A stretch of 7,966 bases of DNA, from NCBI GenBank assembly GCA_019057975.1, contig JAHLWJ010000201.1:1-7966 (forward strand), written 5' to 3'. Each line of letters begins with the position of its first letter. The first letter of the stretch is position 1. A model generated the notes under the pieces. The model made no database searches. It saw only the letters and a list, made by a program, of their open reading frames with translations, and was not told the origin of the DNA. The stretch is from Promethearchaeota archaeon (GTDB lineage Archaea; Asgardarchaeota; Lokiarchaeia; Sigynarchaeales; SOKP01). This document shows, one piece after another, positions 1 through 4,530 of this stretch. A program made the position numbers and the translations under genes.

Positions 1-11
1 GTAAATATTAG

Positions 12-25
12 AAAAACATGTTTTT
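12..25. other. 14-bp perfect palindrome
   Basis: AAAAACATGTTTTT reads the same on both strands, and a further T-rich stretch follows it. It lies upstream of the promoter of the first gene. It could be the terminator hairpin of a gene left of the window or a protein-binding site. The sequence alone does not decide between these. Confidence 0.35.
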
Positions 26-36
26 ATTTTTGATAT

Positions 37-118
37 GAAGTAAAAGTAAGATTTAAATTTTGTCGGAATATTATTCTTATTGACACTACTTTCTATAGAA
101 AGTTCTATAAAGAAAGTG
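37..118 (+). promoter_or_regulatory. Promoter region of the zinc-ribbon/TIR genes, with shared A-rich block and CTATAG palindrome
   Basis: The block at 37-65 begins GAAGTAAAAGTAAG and ends ATTTTGTCG; nearly the same block occurs at 7673-7702. About 24 bases later there is a perfect 14-bp palindrome, CTTTCTATAGAAAG (89-102), which runs straight into a TATA-like TTCTATAAAG (103-112). The palindrome abuts the presumed TATA box, as expected for an operator that blocks or recruits the archaeal basal factors. No transcription start can be read from sequence alone. Confidence 0.5.
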
Positions 119-170
119 AAAATTAAACTTAAATCTGGTAATCAAAAAATAAAAAGAGTGGTATAAGGAA

Positions 171-464
171 ATGTTTTTAATTTTTCAGAGCGAATCATTA
201 GAACAATCAAATCAAATGGGATGGTTATTAGTTATTATATTTGCTATTCTTTTTGTTATCTCCTTAGTTGTAGGAGCTTATATACTATATTCTAAAAATA
301 ATCAGATAGAATATTTGAAATCTCTAATACCAGTTCAAGAACTACAGAAACTTGAGAAAGCCCCCCTTAGTAGGGGATTTGCTCTTCATGTGGGGCTAAA
401 CTTTCAGATAAAACAGGAGCTTTCTGTTCTAAATGTGGTGCATCTATTAAATAATTTTTTTTAA
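171..464 (+). CDS. Small membrane-anchored zinc-ribbon protein, frameshifted before the zinc ribbon
   Basis: The open frame gives 97 residues. Residues 16-41 are one strong transmembrane helix (starting MGWLLVIIFAILF), followed by a short polar linker (42-66). After residue 69 the frame reads as unconvincing sequence, whereas the frame one base away encodes CSSCGAKL...CSKCGASIK and stops at 454: a classic short zinc ribbon with two CxxC pairs. One extra base in the GGGG run at 373-376 would join them into a 94-residue TM plus zinc-ribbon protein. The frameshift may be a sequencing error, a recent mutation or slippage. Start at 171 was kept because AAGGA lies just upstream; an internal ATG at 216 would begin at the membrane helix. 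The gene is 45-55 bases before the TIR gene on the same strand, suggesting an operon. Function is unknown; zinc ribbons of this type usually mediate protein or nucleic-acid contacts. Confidence 0.7.
   Translation: MFLIFQSESLEQSNQMGWLLVIIFAILFVISLVVGAYILYSKNNQIEYLKSLIPVQELQKLEKAPLSRGFALHVGLNFQIKQELSVLNVVHLLNNFF
374..454 (+). other. Out-of-frame zinc-ribbon coding segment
   Basis: Read from 374 in the frame GGG-ATT-TGC, this stretch encodes GICSSCGAKLSDKTG, then AFCSKCGASIK, then TAA at 452-454. Spacing of the two CxxCG knuckles (11 residues between the second and third Cys) is typical of short zinc ribbons. In this frame two TAG codons at 368-373 block upstream reading, so it must be joined from the frame of the gene at 171 by a one-base change between about 371 and 376. 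Confidence 0.75.
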
Positions 465-494
465 GGATAAAAATTAACTAATATAATTAAAGAT

Positions 495-499
495 GAGGT
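495..499 (+). promoter_or_regulatory. Ribosome binding site of the TIR gene
   Basis: GAGGT, a match to the core of the archaeal anti-Shine-Dalgarno complement, lies 10 bases before the ATG at 510. It supports this start and suggests translation as an internal operon gene. Confidence 0.5.
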
Positions 500-509
500 A
501 CTAAAACTT

Positions 510-1001
510 ATGGTAAGGATATTTATTTCACATAGTACTAAAGATTTTGGTCTTGTCGAAACTTTAGTAAAATATTTAGAGGATTATGGTATTAAAGTAT
601 ATTTAGCAGAAAGAGATTATCAACCTGGGACACAATTGTCTCTTAAAATAATGAAAAATATTGATTTAAATAATTATTTCTTAGTTGTTTATACAATTAA
701 TGGAGATGATTCTAGTTATGTTCAACAAGAAATTGGATATTGGCTTGGAAAGAGAGGTAACAATGGATTAATTCCTTTTGTAGAGGTAGGAACTAATCCA
801 AAAGCATTTTTAAAAGATGTTGAGTACATCGAATTTGATCCTTTGAATCTAAGTATAGGAATCGCTAAAGTTAAAAACTATATAAAACAACAAATAAAGA
901 TGAAAAGGAATCAACTAATTTTTGATGTAGGTATAGGTTTAGGACTTATAGGAATTATTTCTTTAGTATTATATGGACTTTCTAAATTAGATGATGAATA
1001 A
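510..1001 (+). CDS. TIR-domain protein with C-terminal membrane anchor
   Basis: 163 residues. The N-terminal TIR domain spans about 2-130: box 1 is RIFISHSTKD (3-12), followed by helix LVETLVKYLEDYG and the loop ERDYQPG (34-40), a common bacterial/archaeal TIR signature. The segment SSYVQQEIGYW (68-78) places Glu74 where the NAD-hydrolysing TIRs (SARM1, ThsA/ThsB-related, plant TIRs) have their catalytic Glu, so NADase or cyclic-ADP-ribose synthase activity is plausible but not shown. A basic stretch (KMKRNQ) precedes one hydrophobic helix at about 136-157 and a short acidic tail (KLDDE), so the TIR domain probably faces the cytoplasm on a C-terminal anchor. The gene follows the membrane zinc-ribbon gene closely. 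No adjacent SIR2/SLOG protein, cyclase or SAVED protein is visible, so it cannot be assigned to Thoeris or CBASS. It may be a standalone immune effector or a signalling adaptor. Confidence 0.85.
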   Translation: MVRIFISHSTKDFGLVETLVKYLEDYGIKVYLAERDYQPGTQLSLKIMKNIDLNNYFLVVYTINGDDSSYVQQEIGYWLGKRGNNGLIPFVEVGTNPKAFLKDVEYIEFDPLNLSIGIAKVKNYIKQQIKMKRNQLIFDVGIGLGLIGIISLVLYGLSKLDDE

Positions 1002-1233
1002 TCAAATAATTGAGAGAAGTTAGTCTTGATAAATACATAACATAGGAATAATGATTATAGAGGAAGTAGAACAGAACTTAGTAATTTCATATTATGGGAA
1101 ATTTGAAATTATATAATAATACGTTTCTCATTTACATACTCTAAATTCTAATCGATATAATGGAGATTTTATTCTTTTATCTCTTACTTTAATTCACTTC
1201 ATTCTTTTTTTGTTATTTTTATAAAAATGATTT

Positions 1234-1315
1234 TAGTCGTGCAGTTTAGAGAGAGGAGATACCATTTCATTACACCGCGCAGTTTTTTAGAAGTTATGTC
1301 GTTAAGGCGCCCCCC
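1234..1315. other. GC-richer non-coding island ending in a C6 tract
   Basis: Within the 431-base non-coding stretch 1002-1432 this part is clearly richer in G and C than its surroundings. It includes a near repeat, CGTGCAG (1238-1244) and CGCGCAG (1276-1282), each followed by T-rich sequence, and GGCGCC at 1306-1311 running into CCCCCC (1310-1315). No tRNA-like T-loop or convincing long reading frame is seen. In AT-rich archaea such islands often mark structured RNAs, but I cannot draw a stable fold. The rest of 1002-1233 is plain AT-rich sequence with a T7 tract at 1205-1211 that could end the TIR transcript. Confidence 0.3.
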
Positions 1316-1332
1316 AATATTTAAAGATTAAT

Positions 1333-1349
1333 GAAAAGGTTTATATATA
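1333..1349 (+). promoter_or_regulatory. BRE/TATA-like promoter of the candidate small RNA
   Basis: GAAAAGG (1333-1339) directly before TTTATATATA (1340-1349) resembles an archaeal BRE plus TATA box. It points rightward, away from any recognised gene, and would place a start near 1368-1375, just ahead of the hairpin at 1383-1417. Confidence 0.4.
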
Positions 1350-1367
1350 TAGAATTATATAATCAGT

Positions 1368-1434
1368 ATGAAAAGGAATGAAACAGGTAAAAATTAGCAG
1401 ATGCTAATTTAACCTGTATGAAAACTTTTTTTTT
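1368..1434 (+). ncRNA. Candidate small RNA: hairpin followed by T9 tract
   Basis: ACAGGT (1383-1388) pairs with ACCTGT (1412-1417), and after a small internal loop AAATTAGC (1391-1398) pairs with GCTAATTT (1403-1410) around the tetraloop AGAT. The octamer-like TATGAAAA flanks the hairpin on both sides (1368 and 1418). Nine T residues follow at 1426-1434, an archaeal-type terminator. With the TATA box at 1340-1349 this makes a complete unit for an RNA of roughly 60 nt. Alternatively the hairpin belongs to the 3' end of the NYN-gene transcript on the other strand, since its stop codon lies at 1433-1435. The start is inferred from promoter distance only. Confidence 0.35.
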
Positions 1435-1960
1435 AAGGATATTGTATTTTATCAATAATATCATCAATATAATTAACAACATCGACTTTATTTTTAAGTT
1501 CCTTTCCTAAAGCATGTTTGAAAGCCCAAAGTTCTACTTTCCTCCCAAGATCTCTAACTCTTTCAATAGGAGGTATAAAATCAGCATCAGCGCTTACTAC
1601 TATTCCCACATCATAACTTTTTTGAAAAGCATGCCATAATAAATCTGTAGATAAACTTGCATCAATTCCTTTTTCAACATAAGTTTTCGCTATATTTCCA
1701 CAAGATCGGCATGTTACATCTCTCTTCTTTAAGAGTTTAGTCTTAATGTCTACTCCAAGATGCTTAAGCAATTTATAGAATTTTCCTTCTTCCATTCGTT
1801 TTTCTTTTATTCCTGAATAATAATAGATCCTAATTACATTTCGATCTTTTCGTAAAATTGAGAGGAATTTTTCATAACTCATCTTAATGTTTAAATCTTT
1901 ACATGAACGAAATACATTAGAACCATCTATAAAAATCATAACCTTATCATATTGCGACAT
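1433..1960 (-). CDS. NYN-domain (DUF88/LabA-type) putative ribonuclease with zinc knuckle
   Basis: 175 residues. The PIN-like NYN fold is recognisable from the N-terminal strand VMIFIDGSNVF (7-17; Asp12, Asn15), the central EKGIDASLSTDLL (96-108; Asp100, Asp106) and VVSADADFIPPIE (121-133; Asp125, Asp127), followed by GRKVELW (139-145). These acidic residues form the metal-binding active site in the family, so metal-dependent RNA cleavage is the likely activity. An insertion with CRSCG (84-88) adds a two-Cys knuckle; no second Cys pair is seen, so it may bind zinc as a dimer or not at all. The length is normal for a single-domain family member. The gene stands alone on the minus strand with no clear ribosome site before the ATG at 1960, compatible with a short leader. 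Roles in the family range from RNA decay to stress or defence; the target here is unknown. Confidence 0.85.
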   Translation of the reverse strand: MSQYDKVMIFIDGSNVFRSCKDLNIKMSYEKFLSILRKDRNVIRIYYYSGIKEKRMEEGKFYKLLKHLGVDIKTKLLKKRDVTCRSCGNIAKTYVEKGIDASLSTDLLWHAFQKSYDVGIVVSADADFIPPIERVRDLGRKVELWAFKHALGKELKNKVDVVNYIDDIIDKIQYP

Positions 1961-2011
1961 AATCTTTTATGGATTTTTTTTATTTTCTAATAATACTTTA
2001 TTATTAAATAC

Positions 2012-2019
2012 TTATAAAG
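2012..2019 (-). promoter_or_regulatory. TATA-like box upstream of the NYN gene
   Basis: On the minus strand CTTTATAA at this position lies about 50 bases before the start codon at 1960, giving a leader of roughly 25 bases. The choice rests on similarity to other TTTATAA boxes in the window. Confidence 0.35.
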
Positions 2020-2069
2020 AAATAGATTTGCAATTGTTAAAATTTTATTAAACAATCATTTAATCAGGA

Positions 2070-2156
2070 TTAATATCTTTTTTTTGGTAATGAAGGCAAT
2101 CCCCTTTTTGAATTTAAACAATCACAATAATAAACTTTATTCCACTCTATAAGCAT
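2070..2156 (-). other. Possible 28-residue reading frame or gene remnant
   Basis: The minus strand has an open frame MLIEWNKVYYCDCLNSKR...KKRY. It extends upstream in frame as VPPQAIEK through a C7 tract (2171-2177) before a stop. The residue make-up (W, YYCDC, acidic/basic alternation) looks more protein-like than its surroundings, and the C7 tract is a possible slippage site, so this could be the 3' end of a decayed gene or a real microprotein. I recognise no family. Short length and lack of a ribosome site keep confidence low. Confidence 0.2.
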
Positions 2157-2183
2157 CTTCTCTATAGCTTGGGGGGGTACACT

Positions 2184-2240
2184 AACTATTTAATAGTTCA
2201 GTAATTCAGAAAACTTACACTATGTAAGGTTGTATCTGAG
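2184..2240. other. Cluster of short inverted repeats
   Basis: AACTATT-T-AATAGTT (2184-2198) is a near-perfect palindrome. It is followed by CTTAC-ACTAT-GTAAG (2214-2228), enclosed by a possible outer pair TCAG (from 2206) and CTGA (to 2239). They lie between the NYN gene and the AbrB-like gene, upstream of the likely TATA box of the latter, so they are more likely operator sites or a separate RNA than a leader structure. The rest of 1961-2260 shows nothing else recognisable. Confidence 0.3.
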
Positions 2241-2260
2241 AAAGGATATTGGATGAGGGA

Positions 2261-2325
2261 AAATAAAAGTAAATTATTCAATCCTAATTGTTTACTCTCT
2301 CTATAGAGAATTCTATAGAGTTCTT
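2261..2325 (+). promoter_or_regulatory. Promoter region of the AbrB-like gene with shared block and double CTATAGA sites
   Basis: AAATAAAAGTAAATT (2261-2275) matches the A-rich blocks upstream of the genes at 171 and 7774. It is followed by the perfect palindrome TCTCTATAGAGA (2298-2309) and a second half-copy, TTCTATAGAG (2311-2320), in close tandem. A further TTCTATAAAATATA (2347-2360) may be the actual TATA box, about 30-40 bases before the start codon. The arrangement suggests a repressor or activator site next to the core promoter, possibly autoregulatory. Confidence 0.5.
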
Positions 2326-2377
2326 ATTTGAAAAAATATATTTAAAGTTCTATAAAATATAATATTAATTATTTAAA

Positions 2378-2384
2378 GTGATCC
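2378..2384 (+). promoter_or_regulatory. Strong archaeal Shine-Dalgarno, AbrB-like gene
   Basis: GTGATCC is an exact seven-base match to the complement of the archaeal 16S rRNA 3' end (AGGAGGTGATCC). It lies three bases before ATG 2388, favouring this start over the ATG at 2400. Confidence 0.55.
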
Positions 2385-2387
2385 AAT

Positions 2388-2576
2388 ATGGAAGAGAATA
2401 TGAATAAAGAGAGGAATGTCTTTACGTTAGAAAATGTCAAATTAGCTTCTATGGGTCCAGATACTATTGTCTATATCCCAAGAGCATTAATTAAGCATAA
2501 GATTCTGGACCCTGAAAAACAATATAATATTCATTTTGAAGAGATCTCTGGAGAGGAGCAGGAAAAAGAGAGTTAA
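2388..2576 (+). CDS. Small AbrB-like (swapped-hairpin) protein, putative DNA-binding regulator
   Basis: 62 residues. After a charged N-terminus (1-14) the core reads VKLASMGPDTIVYIPRALIKHKILDPEKQYNIHFEEI. This follows the AbrB/MazE/SpoVT plan: strand, turn, strand ending in I-P, short helix, then a 'L-x-P-x-x-x-Y-x-I' strand. Such proteins form interlaced dimers that bind palindromic or AT-rich DNA, often at their own promoters, and act as transition-state regulators or antitoxins. The acidic tail (EEISGEEQEKES) is unusual for a DNA binder and lowers confidence. Its own upstream region has the best CTATAGAG double palindrome in the window, consistent with autoregulation. Its last four bases overlap tail to tail with the PAS gene on the other strand. 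No toxin partner is adjacent in the usual antitoxin-toxin order. Fold assignment is by motif only. Confidence 0.6.
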   Translation: MEENMNKERNVFTLENVKLASMGPDTIVYIPRALIKHKILDPEKQYNIHFEEISGEEQEKES

Positions 2577-3112
2577 TATTCTTCTCGATATGAACAATGT
2601 CTAATTTTCTTAAAGGCTATATTGTTATCCTCTAAAATTTTAACGATATTCGGTGTAGATTTTAATACAATTAATTTTTCTTCTTTTGTTTTGATCAAGT
2701 TAGGGATATAGAAATCATCAAAGGATTCTTCTAAGGGAATATAGCTCGATAAGTATGCTGTTTTATTATTATATTTAATATAACACATATAATTCTCTAT
2801 TTCAATTATATGATTATCTTTTCTTACCCCTCTAAATCGTACCGATACTGTTTTTTTATCAGCTTTAATCTTAAAGTTATCTATTAAGTATGGTAAATCT
2901 TCAGGATGCACTATTTTATAGAATTCCCTTTTTTTCCATTGTAAAAGATCTTCCTTAGTATAGCCAAAAAGCTCTGTAAATCTTTTATTAAAATATTGTA
3001 AAAATCCTCTTTGGATTATTAAAACACCCATTGTTGAATTCTCAGCAAAATGAAGAAATGTTTCATTCCTTAGTTTAGTCGAAAATTCCTCATTTATTAT
3101 TGCTTTTGACAT
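2573..3112 (-). CDS. Orphan single PAS-domain protein
   Basis: 179 residues. A PAS domain occupies about 17-127: MGVLIIQRGFLQYFNKRF (28-45) with the following ELFGYTKEDLL (47-57), the signature VHPEDLPYL (68-76), and later strands VSVRFRGVRKDNHIIEIEN and TAYLSSYIPLEES. These are the hallmarks of sensor PAS domains that bind a small ligand or mediate dimerisation. No histidine kinase, GGDEF, HTH or membrane segment is present. The last 50 residues (KTKEEKLIVLKSTPNIVKILEDNN...) form an unassigned tail. It is therefore a soluble one-domain sensor or adaptor needing a partner, or the separated remnant of a longer multi-PAS kinase. The 3' end overlaps the AbrB-like gene by four bases, so the two transcripts are convergent and could form antisense pairs. 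A GGGTG motif about 7 bases before the ATG supports the start. Confidence 0.8.
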   Translation of the reverse strand: MSKAIINEEFSTKLRNETFLHFAENSTMGVLIIQRGFLQYFNKRFTELFGYTKEDLLQWKKREFYKIVHPEDLPYLIDNFKIKADKKTVSVRFRGVRKDNHIIEIENYMCYIKYNNKTAYLSSYIPLEESFDDFYIPNLIKTKEEKLIVLKSTPNIVKILEDNNIAFKKIRHCSYREEY

Positions 3113-3225
3113 TTCTTACACCCTTTTAATTATTAAATAATTTTGTCTAAAATTAATCTAGTAAATATTTGGTGTTTTAATTTTAAATATTTCTGTAAAA
3201 TATGATTTGTTGTCTATGTGAGAAC

Positions 3226-3300
3226 GAAAGTAAAAATTTAAATTTGGTTGCAAGTACTAGAGATCTATATAGAATTCCTCATAGAGAATCTTATAAAAAT
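3226..3300 (+). promoter_or_regulatory. Promoter region of the 68-residue protein gene, shared block variant
   Basis: GAAAGTAAAAATTTAAATTT (3226-3245) followed by GGTTG resembles the block at 37-65. After 14 bases comes CTATATAG (3265-3272) running into GAATTC and CATAGAGAATC, a degenerate form of the CTATAGA double site, and then a TATA box CTTATAAAAA (3290-3299). This is the weakest of the palindrome-bearing copies, but the order of elements is kept. Confidence 0.45.
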
Positions 3301-3399
3301 CTAAAAAATGATAAAAAGATTATGGAGTAAATCTTAATTACATTTTTAAAGAGCCTACTTTCAGGGGATTATTCTGATTTAATAAATGATAGAACAAGA

Positions 3400-3606
3400 A
3401 TGATTAATTTGCTTAAAGAATTTAAAGTGATTGAATATTATCTTGTGAGAATTGAGTTTAAACATCCAGAAGGAGTAGTATATAGAAGTATAAAAGCTAC
3501 TAAATACCCTGAATTCTTAAAAAAGTATCCTGAAAAAGCTCTATTAAAGGGATTAAAAATATCAGAAATTAAGGTAGAAAAAAAATATCAATCTCAGGAA
3601 ATATAA
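3400..3606 (+). CDS. Small conserved-looking protein of unknown function
   Basis: 68 residues, not assigned to a family. The pattern suggests an alpha/beta fold: a helix-like LLKEFKVIEYY (4-14), strand YYLVRIEFKHPEG (13-25), strand VVYRSIKATKYP, helix EFLKKYPEKALLKGL (38-52), then strand ISEIKVEKKY. It is basic overall, with no Cys and no membrane segment, so it is likely cytoplasmic. Amino-acid composition is balanced and the frame has no rival on the other strand. It has its own promoter with the shared block and TATA box about 100 bases upstream. No ribosome site is evident before ATG 3400. The next gene, at 3769, is separated by 162 bases containing a GC-richer patch, so co-transcription is uncertain. 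It might be a partner or regulator for its small neighbours; this is a guess from location. Confidence 0.55.
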   Translation: MINLLKEFKVIEYYLVRIEFKHPEGVVYRSIKATKYPEFLKKYPEKALLKGLKISEIKVEKKYQSQEI

Positions 3607-3643
3607 ATTTGCGAAGTCAAATATTAAGCAAATATATTTCAAA

Positions 3644-3700
3644 GACCTTAAAAAGGTGGTCCGTCAACTCCACAATTCTGTTTCACAGGGCAGTGAGATA
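3644..3700. other. GC-richer structured patch between two small genes
   Basis: Unlike its AT-rich flanks, this stretch is near half G+C. It contains ACCTT-AAA-AAGGT (3645-3657), an alternative GTGG (3656-3659) with CCAC (3670-3673), and CTGT-TTC-ACAG (3678-3688). The short stems compete, so the fold is unclear. It sits downstream of the stop at 3606 and 70-120 bases before the start at 3769, so it may be a small RNA, a leader element of the next gene, or a terminator region. Confidence 0.3.
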
Positions 3701-3768
3701 TGAGAGAGAGAAAAATAAAAATGAAAAAGTTCAATTTTTTCAATCTTTAAATCCATTTTATTCCCTAA

Positions 3769-3987
3769 ATGCAAATAATTTGTAATATAACTACAATTGA
3801 TAAATATTATTATATTTTTTATAAATATCCTCCTTTTTTTTCTATCTATAGTATACCTCTTGAAAAAACTCCCTATATTTGTAAGGTATTAGTATATAGA
3901 AATTATTCATTAGGAATTATTCCTGACAAGAAAATTGTAGATGTTTTAGGGATAAAAAAAGAAGATTATTTACATCTAACAATTTAA
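3769..3987 (+). CDS. Small protein with AbrB-like C-terminus
   Basis: 72 residues. The C-terminal half (about 37-72) reads ICKVLVYRNYSLGIIPDKKI, then VDVLGIKKEDYLHLTI. This closely follows the AbrB swapped-hairpin plan: a strand, a turn with S-L-G, strand ending in I-P, a helix with the 'V-x-x-L-G-I-K-K-x-D' motif and a last strand. The N-terminal half is rich in Y, F and I (MQIICNITTIDKYYYIFYKYPPFF...), is not recognised, and could be partly non-coding if the true start lies further in; however, no better Met is available. Compared with the AbrB-like gene at 2388 it shares the plan but little sequence, so the pair look like divergent family members rather than a recent duplication. Dimeric DNA binding or an antitoxin role is the family expectation. 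No ribosome site is visible. Confidence 0.5.
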   Translation: MQIICNITTIDKYYYIFYKYPPFFSIYSIPLEKTPYICKVLVYRNYSLGIIPDKKIVDVLGIKKEDYLHLTI

Positions 3988-4068
3988 AAAAAGAAAATTT
4001 ATTATTCATGAATATAAAATTAGATTTTAATTTCTTCTATTTTGAAGTGTTCCATAATTTTATTCAGT

Positions 4069-4074
4069 AAAAAA
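4069..4074 (-). terminator. T6 tract after the minus-strand gene pair
   Basis: On the minus strand six T residues occur 12 bases past the stop codon at 4086, in T-rich context. Oligo-T tracts are sufficient termination signals in archaea. Confidence 0.35.
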
Positions 4075-4085
4075 TCTTATCCAGA

Positions 4086-4505
4086 TTAATTACATTCTAA
4101 TGTAAAGTCTCTTGTAAAATGATATTTTTTTTTAATACCTAATATTTTTAATATCACAGTTGCTCGAAAAGAAAGTTTAATATACCTACCTCCTTTTTGA
4201 TTACAAACCTGCGTATAATCATAATAAAAGTTTTGACGAGTTCTTTGTCCAGGGAATAATATTTGCTCAACACCCCCCATTGATAATGAATCCCTTTCAG
4301 AACTATAAAAGACTAATTCCTCTAACTTTCCTTTTATTACTCCAATATTTCGAAGAAAAAATCCAATTTCATTATTTCTTCTACTTTCTAAAATTTTATA
4401 TTCTAAAGTTGGAGCTTTTGATAAAAAAAAATTAATCATTAAACATATCGTATTAAATATTCCAATAGCTAATGCAAAAATAGAAATAACTAATTCTCCT
4501 TCCAT
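4086..4505 (-). CDS. Membrane-anchored protein of unknown function with probable beta-rich domain
   Basis: 139 residues, family not recognised. One hydrophobic helix at about 4-29 (ELVISIFALAIGIFNTICLM...) acts as an N-terminal anchor. It is followed by a soluble part with alternating strand-like stretches: LEYKILESRR, EIGFFLRNIGVIKGKLEELVFYSS, EQILFPGQRTRQNFYYDYTQ, YIKLSFRATVILKI and KKYHFTRDFTLECN. The pattern resembles small immunoglobulin-like or beta-sandwich domains that follow one-TM anchors in archaeal and bacterial proteins, but no signature is clear. The short N-terminus with few positive charges before the helix, and basic residues (KKK) in the soluble part, leave topology undecided. 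It starts 25 bases after the repeat-protein gene, with a GGTGCGGTG ribosome site, so the two probably form an operon transcribed away from the OLD nuclease gene. Confidence 0.6.
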   Translation of the reverse strand: MEGELVISIFALAIGIFNTICLMINFFLSKAPTLEYKILESRRNNEIGFFLRNIGVIKGKLEELVFYSSERDSLSMGGVEQILFPGQRTRQNFYYDYTQVCNQKGGRYIKLSFRATVILKILGIKKKYHFTRDFTLECN

Positions 4506-4510
4506 TTTTA

Positions 4511-4519
4511 CACCGCACC
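4511..4519 (-). promoter_or_regulatory. Ribosome binding site GGTGCGGTG
   Basis: On the minus strand GGTGCGGTG ends five bases before the ATG at 4505. GGTG matches the anti-Shine-Dalgarno core twice, supporting translation of the second gene of the minus-strand pair. Confidence 0.5.
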
Positions 4520-4530
4520 AAATAGATTTA

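Noticed and set aside
510..1001. Thoeris or CBASS assignment of the TIR gene
   Set aside because: No ThsA-type SIR2/SLOG gene, nucleotide cyclase, SAVED or ubiquitin-like accessory gene lies in the window.
1051..1116. 21-codon plus-strand frame MIIEEVEQNLVISYYGK...
   Set aside because: Too short, no ribosome site or promoter, and no continuation after the stop in any frame.
1204..1272. Minus-strand 23-codon frame starting MKWYLLSLN after GCGGTG
   Set aside because: The ribosome-site resemblance is interesting, but the frame is short and of low complexity toward its end; noted only as part of the GC-richer island.
1234..1315. tRNA or rRNA fragment in the GC-richer island
   Set aside because: No T-loop consensus, acceptor pairing or anticodon arm could be drawn.
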